DNA from: Leptospira biflexa serovar Patoc strain 'Patoc 1 (Paris)'
GTDB lineage: Bacteria > Spirochaetota > Leptospiria > Leptospirales > Leptospiraceae
NCBI RefSeq assembly: GCF_000017685.1
Contig: NC_010602.1
Location: 1,125,001-1,189,000, forward strand
DNA: 64,000 bases
Direction of reading: 5' to 3'
Of this stretch, positions 26,567 through 34,720 are shown piece by piece (positions within the stretch are counted from its first letter, which is position 1; the number at the start of each line of letters is the position of its first letter). A program made the translations under genes and the position numbers. The notes under the pieces were generated by a model. It saw only the letters and a list, made by a program, of their open reading frames with translations, did no database searches and was not told where the DNA came from.

Positions 26567-27352
26567 TTAGGTTTCTTTTGGAATTTCCTGAACAAACAAC
26601 CAAATGATTCCATCTTTTACTTTCCCAAGTCCCAAGTACAAATAATAAAAAGGATATCCAAGTGGTCCTGGTTTGTAATCCTTTTGTACAACAGGTTCCC
26701 ATTTTTGCCGAACATGTACGGTTACAGTGGATAGTTGGACAGCAGAAGAAAGATACTTTAGTTTTCCTTCCCATCGTTCTATGGATTCGGAAATTTTGCT
26801 TAGTTCTGCCTCAACCTTTAATGTCTCTTCCAAAGTTTTCGCTGATTTTAATATTTCCAAAAGCCGGGTGCGCATCTTTTGTGCGTTTTCCAAACGAATC
26901 TCGGTGTCCAAGTAATCTTCCGTCACGTCTTTTGCGGATACGTCTTCTGAGTAGTTATGGGATTCTTTTTTTAAGGTGAGTAAAAATCGTTTTAGATTTT
27001 CTTGGGGGATCTTCAATTGTATGGTCCCTTGAGAACTGTATTGTAAAGCAAAACCTCCAAAGGATTCTGCGAGTTTGATGATCTCAGTGACTTTGGGTTC
27101 CACTTCTTTGGATTGTAAATTCACAACAACGGTATACACCATCATCCTAGGTTGGGATTTGGTTTCTTTTGGTTTTGATTCTGATTTTGGGGATGGAGTG
27201 ACTCCCGCAGACTGTTTCGCTCCTTCAAAATCGTCATACCGATTCGAGACGGCGGATTCCCGTTCCATAGACTTGGAACTCGAACATTGGATTGTAAAAA
27301 GCAGTAAGGTGATGAGGAAAGGTGGAATGAAAAAAATTGACTTTGTCTTCAT
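26567..27352 (-). CDS. DUF4349 lipoprotein
   Basis: A 261-residue protein with lipoprotein signal LLLFTIQC. The mature part matches DUF4349: a first strand (MMVYTVVVNLQSKEVEPKVTEI), GGFALQYSSQGTIQLKIPQENL, a long coiled coil (~150-215, LEETLKVEAELSKISESIERWEGK) and a C-terminal hydrophobic helix. Such proteins are thought to sit in the envelope; their role is unknown. First of a two-gene operon with the TPM protein; TPM and DUF4349 proteins could act together, but that is inference from adjacency. Confidence 0.8.
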   Translation of the reverse strand: MKTKSIFFIPPFLITLLLFTIQCSSSKSMERESAVSNRYDDFEGAKQSAGVTPSPKSESKPKETKSQPRMMVYTVVVNLQSKEVEPKVTEIIKLAESFGGFALQYSSQGTIQLKIPQENLKRFLLTLKKESHNYSEDVSAKDVTEDYLDTEIRLENAQKMRTRLLEILKSAKTLEETLKVEAELSKISESIERWEGKLKYLSSAVQLSTVTVHVRQKWEPVVQKDYKPGPLGYPFYYLYLGLGKVKDGIIWLFVQEIPKET

Positions 27353-27405
27353 GGTTTGGTTGGATACTGAATCTATTCGAAACCGTACCCAACTTCAAAC
27401 CTTTT

Positions 27406-29154
27406 TTAGACTCCGATTTGAGATTCTAAAAAGCGGCCATAACCGGATTCTTTACCCAAATTTGAAACAGGTTTTCCTCCATCCACAGCCAATTTCCCGT
27501 TGATGAATACTTTTTTGATGGTGTCATCATTTCGACGAACCCAACGTTTGAAGTCCTCCATAAAAGGCATAGGAGCTTCCACGTCCTTTGCAAGAGATTC
27601 ATCTAGTTTGTTTGGATCAATGAGAACAAGATCAGCACGTTTTCCTTCTTTAATATAACCTGCATCGATGCCAAACCAATCCCCAATTTCGCCTGTGAGC
27701 CTATGGACTGCTTTTTCCATAGTCATAAATGGTTTGTTTTCAAGTTCAGCATCGCGAACAAGTTTTAACATACGAAGAGGAAAGTTATAATGTGCCATTC
27801 CTCGTAAATGGGCACCTGCATCCGAAAATCCGATGAGGATATCTGGGTAAGAAACTATTTTTTGTAATGGTTCCTTTCTATGGTTTGCCATCACAGTATA
27901 CCATCTAACATCGTTTCCATGTTCTGCCACCAAATCCAAAAAGGCAGTGACTGAGTGGACTCCTCTCTCTTTAGCTACTTCATCGATCGATTTGCCGATG
28001 AGTGATTTATCAGGAGCATCCACAATTTTTGTTTCTCTAAAATTTCTATGGAACACTCGTGGGAGGAACCAATTTGTCCATTGCCTTTTGAACCAAGAGC
28101 GATACTTTGGATCTTTCATCAATTGTTTACGTTCCAATTCGTCTTCAATGTGATTTGCTTTGGCACCTGCAGCAAATTCTTCAAACACAACCACGTCCAT
28201 ACCATCTGCATACAAATCAAATGGTTCAGGCAGGGCTTGGAACCTGAAATCAGATCTAAAAATAGTATTGGTGATACGACCGATCACTCCCAAAAGTTTA
28301 TACAATCCTGGATCAAATTTAACATCCATTAATGATATAATGGTTGTCTTCAATGGTTTTCTAAAAATCCCAAATGCTTCCTTTAGAAACATTAAAACAT
28401 TGATTTTAGTCGAAACATTTGGAACACCTTGGAAAATTTTTCCGCGTTTCCTAAGAGTTCGATTTAAAAATTGATATTCACTCCAATTGGCAAAAGTAGA
28501 GGGAAGAGGCCTTGATCGAAACCGAGATCCATCCATTTTATCCCAAACCAATGTATTGATAGAAAGTCCCATAAAACCGGCATCCAATGCTTCTTCCAGG
28601 TGTTGGTTCATTTGGTTTAACTCTTGTTTGGTTGGTTTTTCTCCTTTGGTTAAAGATCGTTCCAGTCCCATCACATGAGCTCGAATTGCGGAGTGACCTG
28701 CAAAGGAGGTGACATTGGGACCAAGCGGAAGAGAGTTTAAGTGTTTTTTATAATCAACGGCAGAGTTCCAGTTTTTTTTACTCTCTAAAATGGATAATAC
28801 GTTTTTTCTAGGTATGGCTTCAACACGGCTAAACATATCGGCAAGATCAGTTGGATCACCTAACGCCAAGCTAAGCGAACAGCTCCCTAGAGAAATGGTT
28901 GTGACGCCATGCCTTACCGATTCCGAAAGATCCGGAGCCACTTCAATTTCAGCATCATAATGAGTGTGGAAATCAATAAAACCGGGAGTAAGCCATTGGC
29001 CTTTTGCATCAATGACTGTTTCCCCTGGGTTTGGAATCAATTCAGTCTTTGAAATCGTATCTACGATTCCGTTTTTAATCCGCACATCCCCAATGAATGA
29101 TGGATTTGTGCTGCCATCAAAGATACGTGCTTGTTTGATAAGAGTCTCTGCCAT
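27406..29154 (-). CDS. D-aminoacylase-like amidohydrolase
   Basis: From the ATG at 29154 (GGAGG six bases upstream) the product is 582 residues, a cytoplasmic metal-dependent amidohydrolase of the N-acyl-D-amino-acid deacylase group: metal motif DFHTHYDAE, the Cys loop LGSCSLS, and the C-terminal sandwich FGIDAGYIKEGKRADLVLID. Family members hydrolyse N-acyl-D-amino acids, but many are specific for other amides, so the substrate is open. A strong promoter with an overlapping palindrome lies just upstream (29180-29208), so it is transcribed separately from the LeuA gene and probably repressed by something. Confidence 0.85.
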   Translation of the reverse strand: MAETLIKQARIFDGSTNPSFIGDVRIKNGIVDTISKTELIPNPGETVIDAKGQWLTPGFIDFHTHYDAEIEVAPDLSESVRHGVTTISLGSCSLSLALGDPTDLADMFSRVEAIPRKNVLSILESKKNWNSAVDYKKHLNSLPLGPNVTSFAGHSAIRAHVMGLERSLTKGEKPTKQELNQMNQHLEEALDAGFMGLSINTLVWDKMDGSRFRSRPLPSTFANWSEYQFLNRTLRKRGKIFQGVPNVSTKINVLMFLKEAFGIFRKPLKTTIISLMDVKFDPGLYKLLGVIGRITNTIFRSDFRFQALPEPFDLYADGMDVVVFEEFAAGAKANHIEDELERKQLMKDPKYRSWFKRQWTNWFLPRVFHRNFRETKIVDAPDKSLIGKSIDEVAKERGVHSVTAFLDLVAEHGNDVRWYTVMANHRKEPLQKIVSYPDILIGFSDAGAHLRGMAHYNFPLRMLKLVRDAELENKPFMTMEKAVHRLTGEIGDWFGIDAGYIKEGKRADLVLIDPNKLDESLAKDVEAPMPFMEDFKRWVRRNDDTIKKVFINGKLAVDGGKPVSNLGKESGYGRFLESQIGV

Positions 29155-29179
29155 GATACCTCCAGAAAAACCAAACGAA

Positions 29180-29208
29180 ATTATGGCAGATTGACAAAGA
29201 TTTGTCAA
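29180..29208 (-). promoter_or_regulatory. Sigma-70-type promoter overlapped by a palindromic operator
   Basis: On the minus strand TTGACA (29208-29203), 17 bases, then CATAAT (29185-29180): a near-consensus housekeeping promoter for the amidohydrolase, 26 bp from its start codon. The -35 box and spacer are covered by TTGACAAATCTTTGTCAA (29191-29208), a perfect 8-bp inverted repeat with a 2-base centre. A dimeric repressor bound there would block RNA polymerase. Confidence 0.72.
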
Positions 29209-29258
29209 CGATTCCCGATCATTTGCCTTAAGTTTCTCTGGACAAAAGCCTTCTTTGT

Positions 29259-30443
29259 TCACTGATAGGTGAGTAAAGATTGGCTAAGTGCCACTAACTC
29301 TGCTTCGGTGATTTCTCGATTGTTTTCACGAGATGAGATCGATTTGGCCAAAGAGAACAAATGGTGAATTCCTTCTTTTGAAACTTGGATCCCTCTTTGG
29401 TGTAATAAAAACTCTATCGCTTTGTGTCCTGATTGATTGGTGAACGAAATCGTTTCTTTGTCCATTCGGCCAACAAATTCAGGTGAAAAGGTCCGATACG
29501 CACCTTTTGATTGGTGTAGGGTTTTTGTCACACCATCTTGATGGATCCCAGATCTATGTGAAAAGATATCCTCTCCGATGATCGGTGTTTTTTCTCCGAT
29601 CGGAATTCCTGTTAATTCGGAGATTCGTTTTGCAGTAGGATAAATTCTTTGGAAGTTGATATTCAAATTTTCGCCATTCTGGTGTAAGGCGATTGCCGTT
29701 TCATATAAATTGGTATTTCCAGCTCTCTCACCAAGACCATTTAAGGCCACTTCGATTTGTTCTGCACCCACATAGACGGATTCAACTGAAGTCGCCGTTG
29801 CCATACCCAAATCATTATGAGTGTGAATTGATATGATGGCTTTGTCTTTTACGACATCTTTGATTTCTTTGACCATATTGACAAAAACCATCGGCCGATA
29901 CCTTTCCACGGTATTCGGTAAATTGATGATGTTGGCACCAGCTTCAATGGCCGTCAAAAATGCTTCTTTCGTGAATGCAAAGTTTTCAATGGCATCTCCA
30001 AAATGTTCTCCTGAAAATTGGATTTCGATTCCAGGTCCCACAATGGAGCGAGCAAAGGAAATGGAATTCCGAATTTTTTGAAGTACCTCTTTTTCAGAAA
30101 TCTTTAACACATGTTTAATGGAAAAATCACTGACTGGGTAAACGATGTGCATACGAGGACAATCTGCTTTTTGGATGGCTTCCCAAGTCACAGCGATTTC
30201 GTTTTGATTGGCTCTCGATAATGCTGCAATTGGTTTTCCTTTGGGAGCACGTTTGGACAAAACCTGGCAGGTATGGAATTCGGTTTCATTTGAAGAAGGG
30301 AATCCAACTTCGATCCCATCCACGTTAAGTTCGACGAGCAAATCAAAGACTTCGATTTTTTCATCGATGGTCCATGGTCGTTTTAACGCTTGGTTTCCGT
30401 CCCGTAAGGTGACGTCTTGGATGTGAATGGTTTTTGGTTTCAT
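29259..30443 (-). CDS. leuA: 2-isopropylmalate synthase-type enzyme (LeuA-like), no regulatory domain
   Basis: The ATG at 30443 has GGAGGAACC just upstream. The 394-residue product is a DRE-TIM acyltransferase: TLRDGNQAL near the start, the metal motif HTHNDLGMATATS and the signature NGLGERAGNTNL. It condenses acetyl-CoA with a 2-oxoacid, most likely 2-oxoisovalerate in the first committed step of leucine synthesis. The length stops before the C-terminal LeuA dimer/allosteric domain (full enzymes are ~510 residues), so leucine feedback on the enzyme is not expected. The leucine attenuator upstream (30499-30605) supports a leucine role over citramalate or homocitrate synthase. No other leu gene is in the window. 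Confidence 0.85.
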   Translation of the reverse strand: MKPKTIHIQDVTLRDGNQALKRPWTIDEKIEVFDLLVELNVDGIEVGFPSSNETEFHTCQVLSKRAPKGKPIAALSRANQNEIAVTWEAIQKADCPRMHIVYPVSDFSIKHVLKISEKEVLQKIRNSISFARSIVGPGIEIQFSGEHFGDAIENFAFTKEAFLTAIEAGANIINLPNTVERYRPMVFVNMVKEIKDVVKDKAIISIHTHNDLGMATATSVESVYVGAEQIEVALNGLGERAGNTNLYETAIALHQNGENLNINFQRIYPTAKRISELTGIPIGEKTPIIGEDIFSHRSGIHQDGVTKTLHQSKGAYRTFSPEFVGRMDKETISFTNQSGHKAIEFLLHQRGIQVSKEGIHHLFSLAKSISSRENNREITEAELVALSQSLLTYQ

Positions 30444-30498
30444 GGTTCCTCCGTATCCGCAAAAAGTTGTCACTTCCGACCGGGGGACCAAAATAAAA

Positions 30499-30529
30499 AA
30501 AGCCCACTTCCCGGTTGGGAGTGGGCTTT
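30499..30529 (-). terminator. Intrinsic terminator of the leucine attenuator
   Basis: On the minus strand AAAGCCCACT and AGTGGGCTTT (arms 30520-30529 and 30499-30508) form a 10-bp stem, extended inside by CCC/GGG past one bulged base, followed by TTTTTTATTT (30500-30491). It lies between the leader peptide (30555-30605) and leuA (30443). The upstream segment at 30539-30549 (minus GGGAGAGAGTG) can pair with minus CACTCCC (30517-30523) and would break this hairpin, acting as antiterminator. Confidence 0.85.
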
Positions 30530-30554
30530 GTCACATAGCACTCTCTCCCTCGAA

Positions 30555-30605
30555 TTATAAGATTTCGAGGAGGAGGAGAAGCTGAATGTGTGCGAATGAT
30601 TTCAT
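30555..30605 (-). CDS. leuL: Leucine leader peptide
   Basis: A 16-codon frame ATG to TAA encoding MKSFAHIQLLLLLEIL: five consecutive Leu codons (CTT and four CTC), then Glu, Ile and a sixth Leu. A hairpin CCTCGAA/TTCGAGG (30564-30570 with 30548-30554) covers the last codons and stop, as a pause structure would. The terminator at 30499-30529 follows and then leuA. Ribosome stalling on uncharged tRNA-Leu would free the antiterminator segment. Coding by itself is too short to judge, but the Leu run plus ordered hairpins ahead of a LeuA gene makes the call strong. A TTGACA (30645-30640) upstream is a candidate -35 box; no good -10 at normal spacing was found. Confidence 0.85.
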   Translation of the reverse strand: MKSFAHIQLLLLLEIL

Positions 30606-30641
30606 TGTTACTTTTTAGACGATCGGAAAGCTCTCATTCTG

Positions 30642-32075
30642 TCAAATTTTTTTTATCAATCGGGCAATGGTCACGAGTCCGTATAAGGTTACAAACCCGA
30701 TGGGGACAAGGAGAGTAAAGGATAGTTTCCATCCAATTCCCATCGCAAGAGTGATAAGGATGCTTAGGATAAAAAATAAGGAAAAAACACGACCAGAGAT
30801 GGGGAGGTCCCGTTTTCCTTTGGCGAGGAAAAAAACCGCAACCGAGGGACCTAAGGTATAAGAAAAGATGGTGAGGCCCATTTCTAGAATCCCTTTTTCC
30901 CAAGTCTCGACAAGGAAGTAGGGGATGAGGCTTGCAAAAAACAATAAAACACCAAAAAACAAGGATAATACCCTTGGGCTAAACCATTTGTCCATATCCC
31001 AATCCCTTGCCCACGTGAGGGAAAGGGAATTGATGGTGGAACTGAGTGTGGACATGGCACTTGCAAGGATGGCAGCTACGAGGATGCCAAGAAAGGGTGA
31101 GGGGACTTCACTGATGATAAAATGGCTAAATACCTTATCTGCTGGTATGGATTTTCCATCATAAAACACATACAGCAATGATCCGATGCACAAAAAGAGT
31201 AAAAACTGAAAGAAAACAACGATACCACTTCCAATCAAAATCTTTTGGCCTGAGAGTAAATTTTTTGTAGCTATGACTCTTTGGACAAGCATCAAATCCG
31301 TTCCATGGGAACCAATGGAGATAAAGGCACCTCCAAGGATAGCAAAGAGGATAAAATAGCTATTATCTCCTGTTTGGTTGTAATCAAAAACAAATACTTT
31401 CCACTTTCCTATTGAATCCAATTTTTGTAACGTATCCATTAGAGTTGTGCCACCCAATTGGGAAAGAATCAAAACTAGAGCAAATACCCCACCAAAAATA
31501 TAAATGATCCATTGGAGTACATCGGTAAATACAATCGCCCTAAATCCACCAAACACTGAATAAATGATAGTCACAATGCTTAAAATAGTAAGAGCGATGA
31601 TACCCAATAGTTCTGGTGAGATTGAAAAACCCATTCGTTCCAAAAGGAAGGCAATCGGTAAAGAACTCACATACAAACGGATCCCGTCACCAAGTAATCG
31701 AGAAATGGTAAAAACGAAAGATAATGTTTTTTGAGGAGATTTTCCAAAACGGTTTCCCACATATTCATAAACTGATATGGTATTTCCTGAAAAATAAGAG
31801 GGGAGTAAATACAAGGCAACGATAGTCCTTCCAATGATGTAACCCATTGCAATTTCTAAAAATCGAAAGTCACCTTTATAGGATAAAGAGGGAATACTTA
31901 AAAAAGTTAAACTAGAAGTTTCTGTGGCAACGAGAGATAATAAAAGAAACACCCAATGGATTTCTTTTTTGGCTAAATAAAAATCTTCTTCTTTTTGGTT
32001 TTTTTTAGCAAAGTGAAAACCAAAATAAAAGACTACTAAAAAATAAAACACTAAAACAATCAAATCCCAAATCAT
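30642..32075 (-). CDS. Sodium:solute symporter (SSS family)
   Basis: A 477-residue polytopic membrane protein with ~13 predicted helices. SSS features: the N-terminal GFHFAKKNQKEEDFYLAKKEI segment, ETSSLTFLSIPSLSYKGDF, SRLLGDGIRLYVSSLP, VFGGFRAIVFTDVLQ and the sodium-site-like SAMSTLSSTINSLSLTWARD. It would couple Na+ entry to uptake of an organic solute, which cannot be named. AAGG precedes the ATG by 6 bases; it follows the CBS-domain gene by 20 bp, probably one transcript. It ends 37 bp before the leucine leader peptide start. Confidence 0.88.
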   Translation of the reverse strand: MIWDLIVLVFYFLVVFYFGFHFAKKNQKEEDFYLAKKEIHWVFLLLSLVATETSSLTFLSIPSLSYKGDFRFLEIAMGYIIGRTIVALYLLPSYFSGNTISVYEYVGNRFGKSPQKTLSFVFTISRLLGDGIRLYVSSLPIAFLLERMGFSISPELLGIIALTILSIVTIIYSVFGGFRAIVFTDVLQWIIYIFGGVFALVLILSQLGGTTLMDTLQKLDSIGKWKVFVFDYNQTGDNSYFILFAILGGAFISIGSHGTDLMLVQRVIATKNLLSGQKILIGSGIVVFFQFLLFLCIGSLLYVFYDGKSIPADKVFSHFIISEVPSPFLGILVAAILASAMSTLSSTINSLSLTWARDWDMDKWFSPRVLSLFFGVLLFFASLIPYFLVETWEKGILEMGLTIFSYTLGPSVAVFFLAKGKRDLPISGRVFSLFFILSILITLAMGIGWKLSFTLLVPIGFVTLYGLVTIARLIKKI

Positions 32076-32095
32076 AAATTACCTTTTCATTCACT

Positions 32096-32695
32096 TTAAA
32101 CAATCAAACTCAAATTGGGATATTTCAAAAGAAGGCGAAGTAAATCGGACCTAGTGATGATTCCAACTGGTACATTATCGTCATTTACGATTGGCAAACA
32201 ACCAATTCTTTCTTCGAGTAAAACTTTAGTCACCTGTCTAATTTCTGCACCAGGAGACCCAACTAATACCCGTTTGATCATAATATCGGATACAGGATTT
32301 TCTTTTTCATAGGATTTGGTTTTATCGAGTAAATCTCTGTCTGAAACAAAACCTACTAGTTTTCCAAAATCGTCTATGATGGGTAGGTGGCGGATTCCTT
32401 TTTCCAAAAGAAAGTCAAGGCAGGCCTCGATGGTTTCATCTCTTCCTTTCGTTAGCACGGGGTTTGTCATCATTTCGTGGAGGAAAAAAACCGGTTTTTC
32501 ACCGGGAGCGGAAGACTCCTTGTACACATCACTTGGTTTTCTGTGTAGGAAGGAACCTGTGGGGGTGGTTTGGGGTTCACCCTCACCAATTTCACTCGGG
32601 GCAGATTGGCCTGTCGGGTGAATTTTCGGGACTCGGTCTGCGTGCGTGAGAGGGGGATTGGGGGAAATGCGACCATCATGGATCCAAAAGAACAT
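32096..32695 (-). CDS. Two-CBS-domain protein
   Basis: Residues ~75-195 form a CBS pair: MTNPVLTKGRDETIEACLDFLLEKGIRHLPIIDDFGKLVGFVSDRDLL, and a second unit with VPVGIITRSDLLRLL. CBS pairs bind adenosyl ligands (AMP, ATP, SAM) and act as energy sensors. The first ~70 residues are Pro/Ser-rich and probably disordered. AGGTAGGG sits 9 bases before the ATG. It is transcribed just before the SSS symporter and may modulate it, an inference from the 20-bp spacing. Confidence 0.85.
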   Translation of the reverse strand: MFFWIHDGRISPNPPLTHADRVPKIHPTGQSAPSEIGEGEPQTTPTGSFLHRKPSDVYKESSAPGEKPVFFLHEMMTNPVLTKGRDETIEACLDFLLEKGIRHLPIIDDFGKLVGFVSDRDLLDKTKSYEKENPVSDIMIKRVLVGSPGAEIRQVTKVLLEERIGCLPIVNDDNVPVGIITRSDLLRLLLKYPNLSLIV

Positions 32696-32818
32696 AATTA
32701 TGCCCTACCTTTCTGAAAAGTTTGTCAAAAATAAGAAAAAACTTGCAAAAAACGAACAGTGGTTTTTTATCCATTCTACATTTCCTGTAAAAAGAACCAA
32801 ATGAAAAGGCAAGAACCC

Positions 32819-34720
32819 ATGAATGAGAACTACCAAATCCTGTACCAAGCATTGGAAAGAGTTGCGACTTCCTTCCCAAACAAAGTTTCCTTTCGGAAAC
32901 GAAAGTCCGCTACCGAATTTCCTGGGATCAGTTTTGGAGAATTGAAGGAGTTTGTCGACCACTTGACTTTGGGATTCATCGAGCTCGGAGTGGAAGTTGG
33001 TGACCGGATTGGATTTTTTTGCGATGCTTCTGTCAATTGGTTGCGAACAGACCTATCGATTCTCACCGCAGGAGCAGTTGTCGTTCCGAGAGGCACAGAC
33101 ATTGTCCGAGAAGAAATTTTATACATCTTAAACCATTCGGAAGCAAAGTATTTGGTGGTTCAAAAACCAAAAGACAAAAAAAGAATCGAAGATTTGTTAG
33201 GTGAACTTCCTCACTTAAAACAGATTTTTGTTTTGGAGAATGAACAAGGTGAACTCATCTCTGGTCCCGATTCGATTCTTTTCTTGGTCGAAAGAGGTAA
33301 ATCCATAGGGAAATCTAGTGGACTTCTCAATTTAACAAATCGAATCAAACAAATTGATCCGGATGCTCTTGCCACTCTCATTTATACTTCCGGAACCACA
33401 GGGAATCCCAAAGGGGTGATGTTATCTCAAAAAGGTTGGATCACTGCAATTCAAAATACAATTGTTAGGTTGGATATGAATTCCAATGATAATGCTGTGA
33501 GTTTATTGCCACCATGGCATGCATTCGAAAGAGCGATTGAATATGCAGGAATCTTTCTTGGTTTGGATTTTTTAATTTCCAACATGACCAGTTTAAAAGA
33601 CGACCTTCGTGATTTTCGTCCTACAATTTTTCCATCGGTTCCGAGAATCTGGGAATCCGTTTACAATGGGATTATGGCAAAGGTAGCAAAAGAAGGAGGT
33701 TTCAAAGAAAAATTATTCCACTTTTTTTTGAAAGTGGGAGCCACTTGGGCCAGATTTTTTGCTATGTTTATGGGATTTGAATTTGAAATCCAAAAACCAA
33801 ACTTCCTGGTGTCAATTTGTAAACGTACTTATGCATTAGTCATTTTGATTTTACTCTCACCGCTCAAACTGCTTAGTATCAAAATCTTTTCAGCGATCCA
33901 TAAAGCATTGGGTGGAAGGATTCGGATTTGTATCTCTGCTGGTTCTGCCTTACCAAGTGTTGTCGATGGATTTTTATCGGCCATTGGACTCAAAGTATTG
34001 GAAGGTTATGGGATGACAGAGACTTCTGCGGTTGTTTCCATTCGTTCCAATACCAAACCAACAAAAGGAACAGTGGGAATCCCAATTGATGGGTATTCAA
34101 TTCGTTTAAAAGACGAAACTGGTAAAGTGCTCACCAAAATCGGAGAAAAGGGCACTTTATGGATCAAATCGAAACAAATTTTAAAAGGTTATTATAAGAG
34201 ACCCGAACTCAACCAAGTTGTATTTGATGCGGATGGATTTTTTGATACGGGAGATCTCATGATGATCTCTCATCGAAATGAACTTGTGTTTGCTGGAAGG
34301 TCAAAAGATACAATTGCTCTCATCGGTGGTGAAAACGTTGAACCAATCCCAATTGAGGACAAACTATTAACATCACCTTATATTGACCAGGTGATGGTTG
34401 TAGGTCATGATAAAAAAACTTTGGCAGCATTGATTGTACCAAATTTTGAAGCTGTGGAATCAAAAATTCAAGGAATCTTAAAAGAGAAAGCAATCGAATG
34501 GAATACAAATCCGAAGGTGAGAGAATTGTTCCGATCCGAAATTTCAAAAATCATTTCACGCGATAATGGTTTCAAATCTTTTGAAATGATTCCTGCAAAC
34601 AATTTTTATGTGGTTCCACGGCCATTTGACCCAGATGTCGAAATGACTCGCACTCTTAAAATGAAGAGAAACATCATCTCTGATGTATTTTCAAAACAAA
34701 TCGAAGGAATTTACCAATGA
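32819..34720 (+). CDS. Long-chain fatty-acid-CoA ligase (AMP-forming)
   Basis: A 633-residue ANL-family enzyme: P-loop LIYTSGTTGNPKGVML, A5-type GYGMTETSAVVS, the TGD motif (FFDTGDLMMIS) and a C-terminal AMP-binding subdomain (SKDTIALIGGENVEPIPIE). It activates fatty acids with ATP and CoA. An amphipathic insert (~310-360) is typical of long-chain ligases that attach to the membrane. The ATG at 32801 is also possible; I prefer 32819, with AAGG upstream. It heads a plus-strand operon with an acyl-CoA dehydrogenase (4-bp ATGA overlap), a kinase and a MaoC hydratase, i.e. fatty-acid degradation. Confidence 0.9.
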   Translation: MNENYQILYQALERVATSFPNKVSFRKRKSATEFPGISFGELKEFVDHLTLGFIELGVEVGDRIGFFCDASVNWLRTDLSILTAGAVVVPRGTDIVREEILYILNHSEAKYLVVQKPKDKKRIEDLLGELPHLKQIFVLENEQGELISGPDSILFLVERGKSIGKSSGLLNLTNRIKQIDPDALATLIYTSGTTGNPKGVMLSQKGWITAIQNTIVRLDMNSNDNAVSLLPPWHAFERAIEYAGIFLGLDFLISNMTSLKDDLRDFRPTIFPSVPRIWESVYNGIMAKVAKEGGFKEKLFHFFLKVGATWARFFAMFMGFEFEIQKPNFLVSICKRTYALVILILLSPLKLLSIKIFSAIHKALGGRIRICISAGSALPSVVDGFLSAIGLKVLEGYGMTETSAVVSIRSNTKPTKGTVGIPIDGYSIRLKDETGKVLTKIGEKGTLWIKSKQILKGYYKRPELNQVVFDADGFFDTGDLMMISHRNELVFAGRSKDTIALIGGENVEPIPIEDKLLTSPYIDQVMVVGHDKKTLAALIVPNFEAVESKIQGILKEKAIEWNTNPKVRELFRSEISKIISRDNGFKSFEMIPANNFYVVPRPFDPDVEMTRTLKMKRNIISDVFSKQIEGIYQ

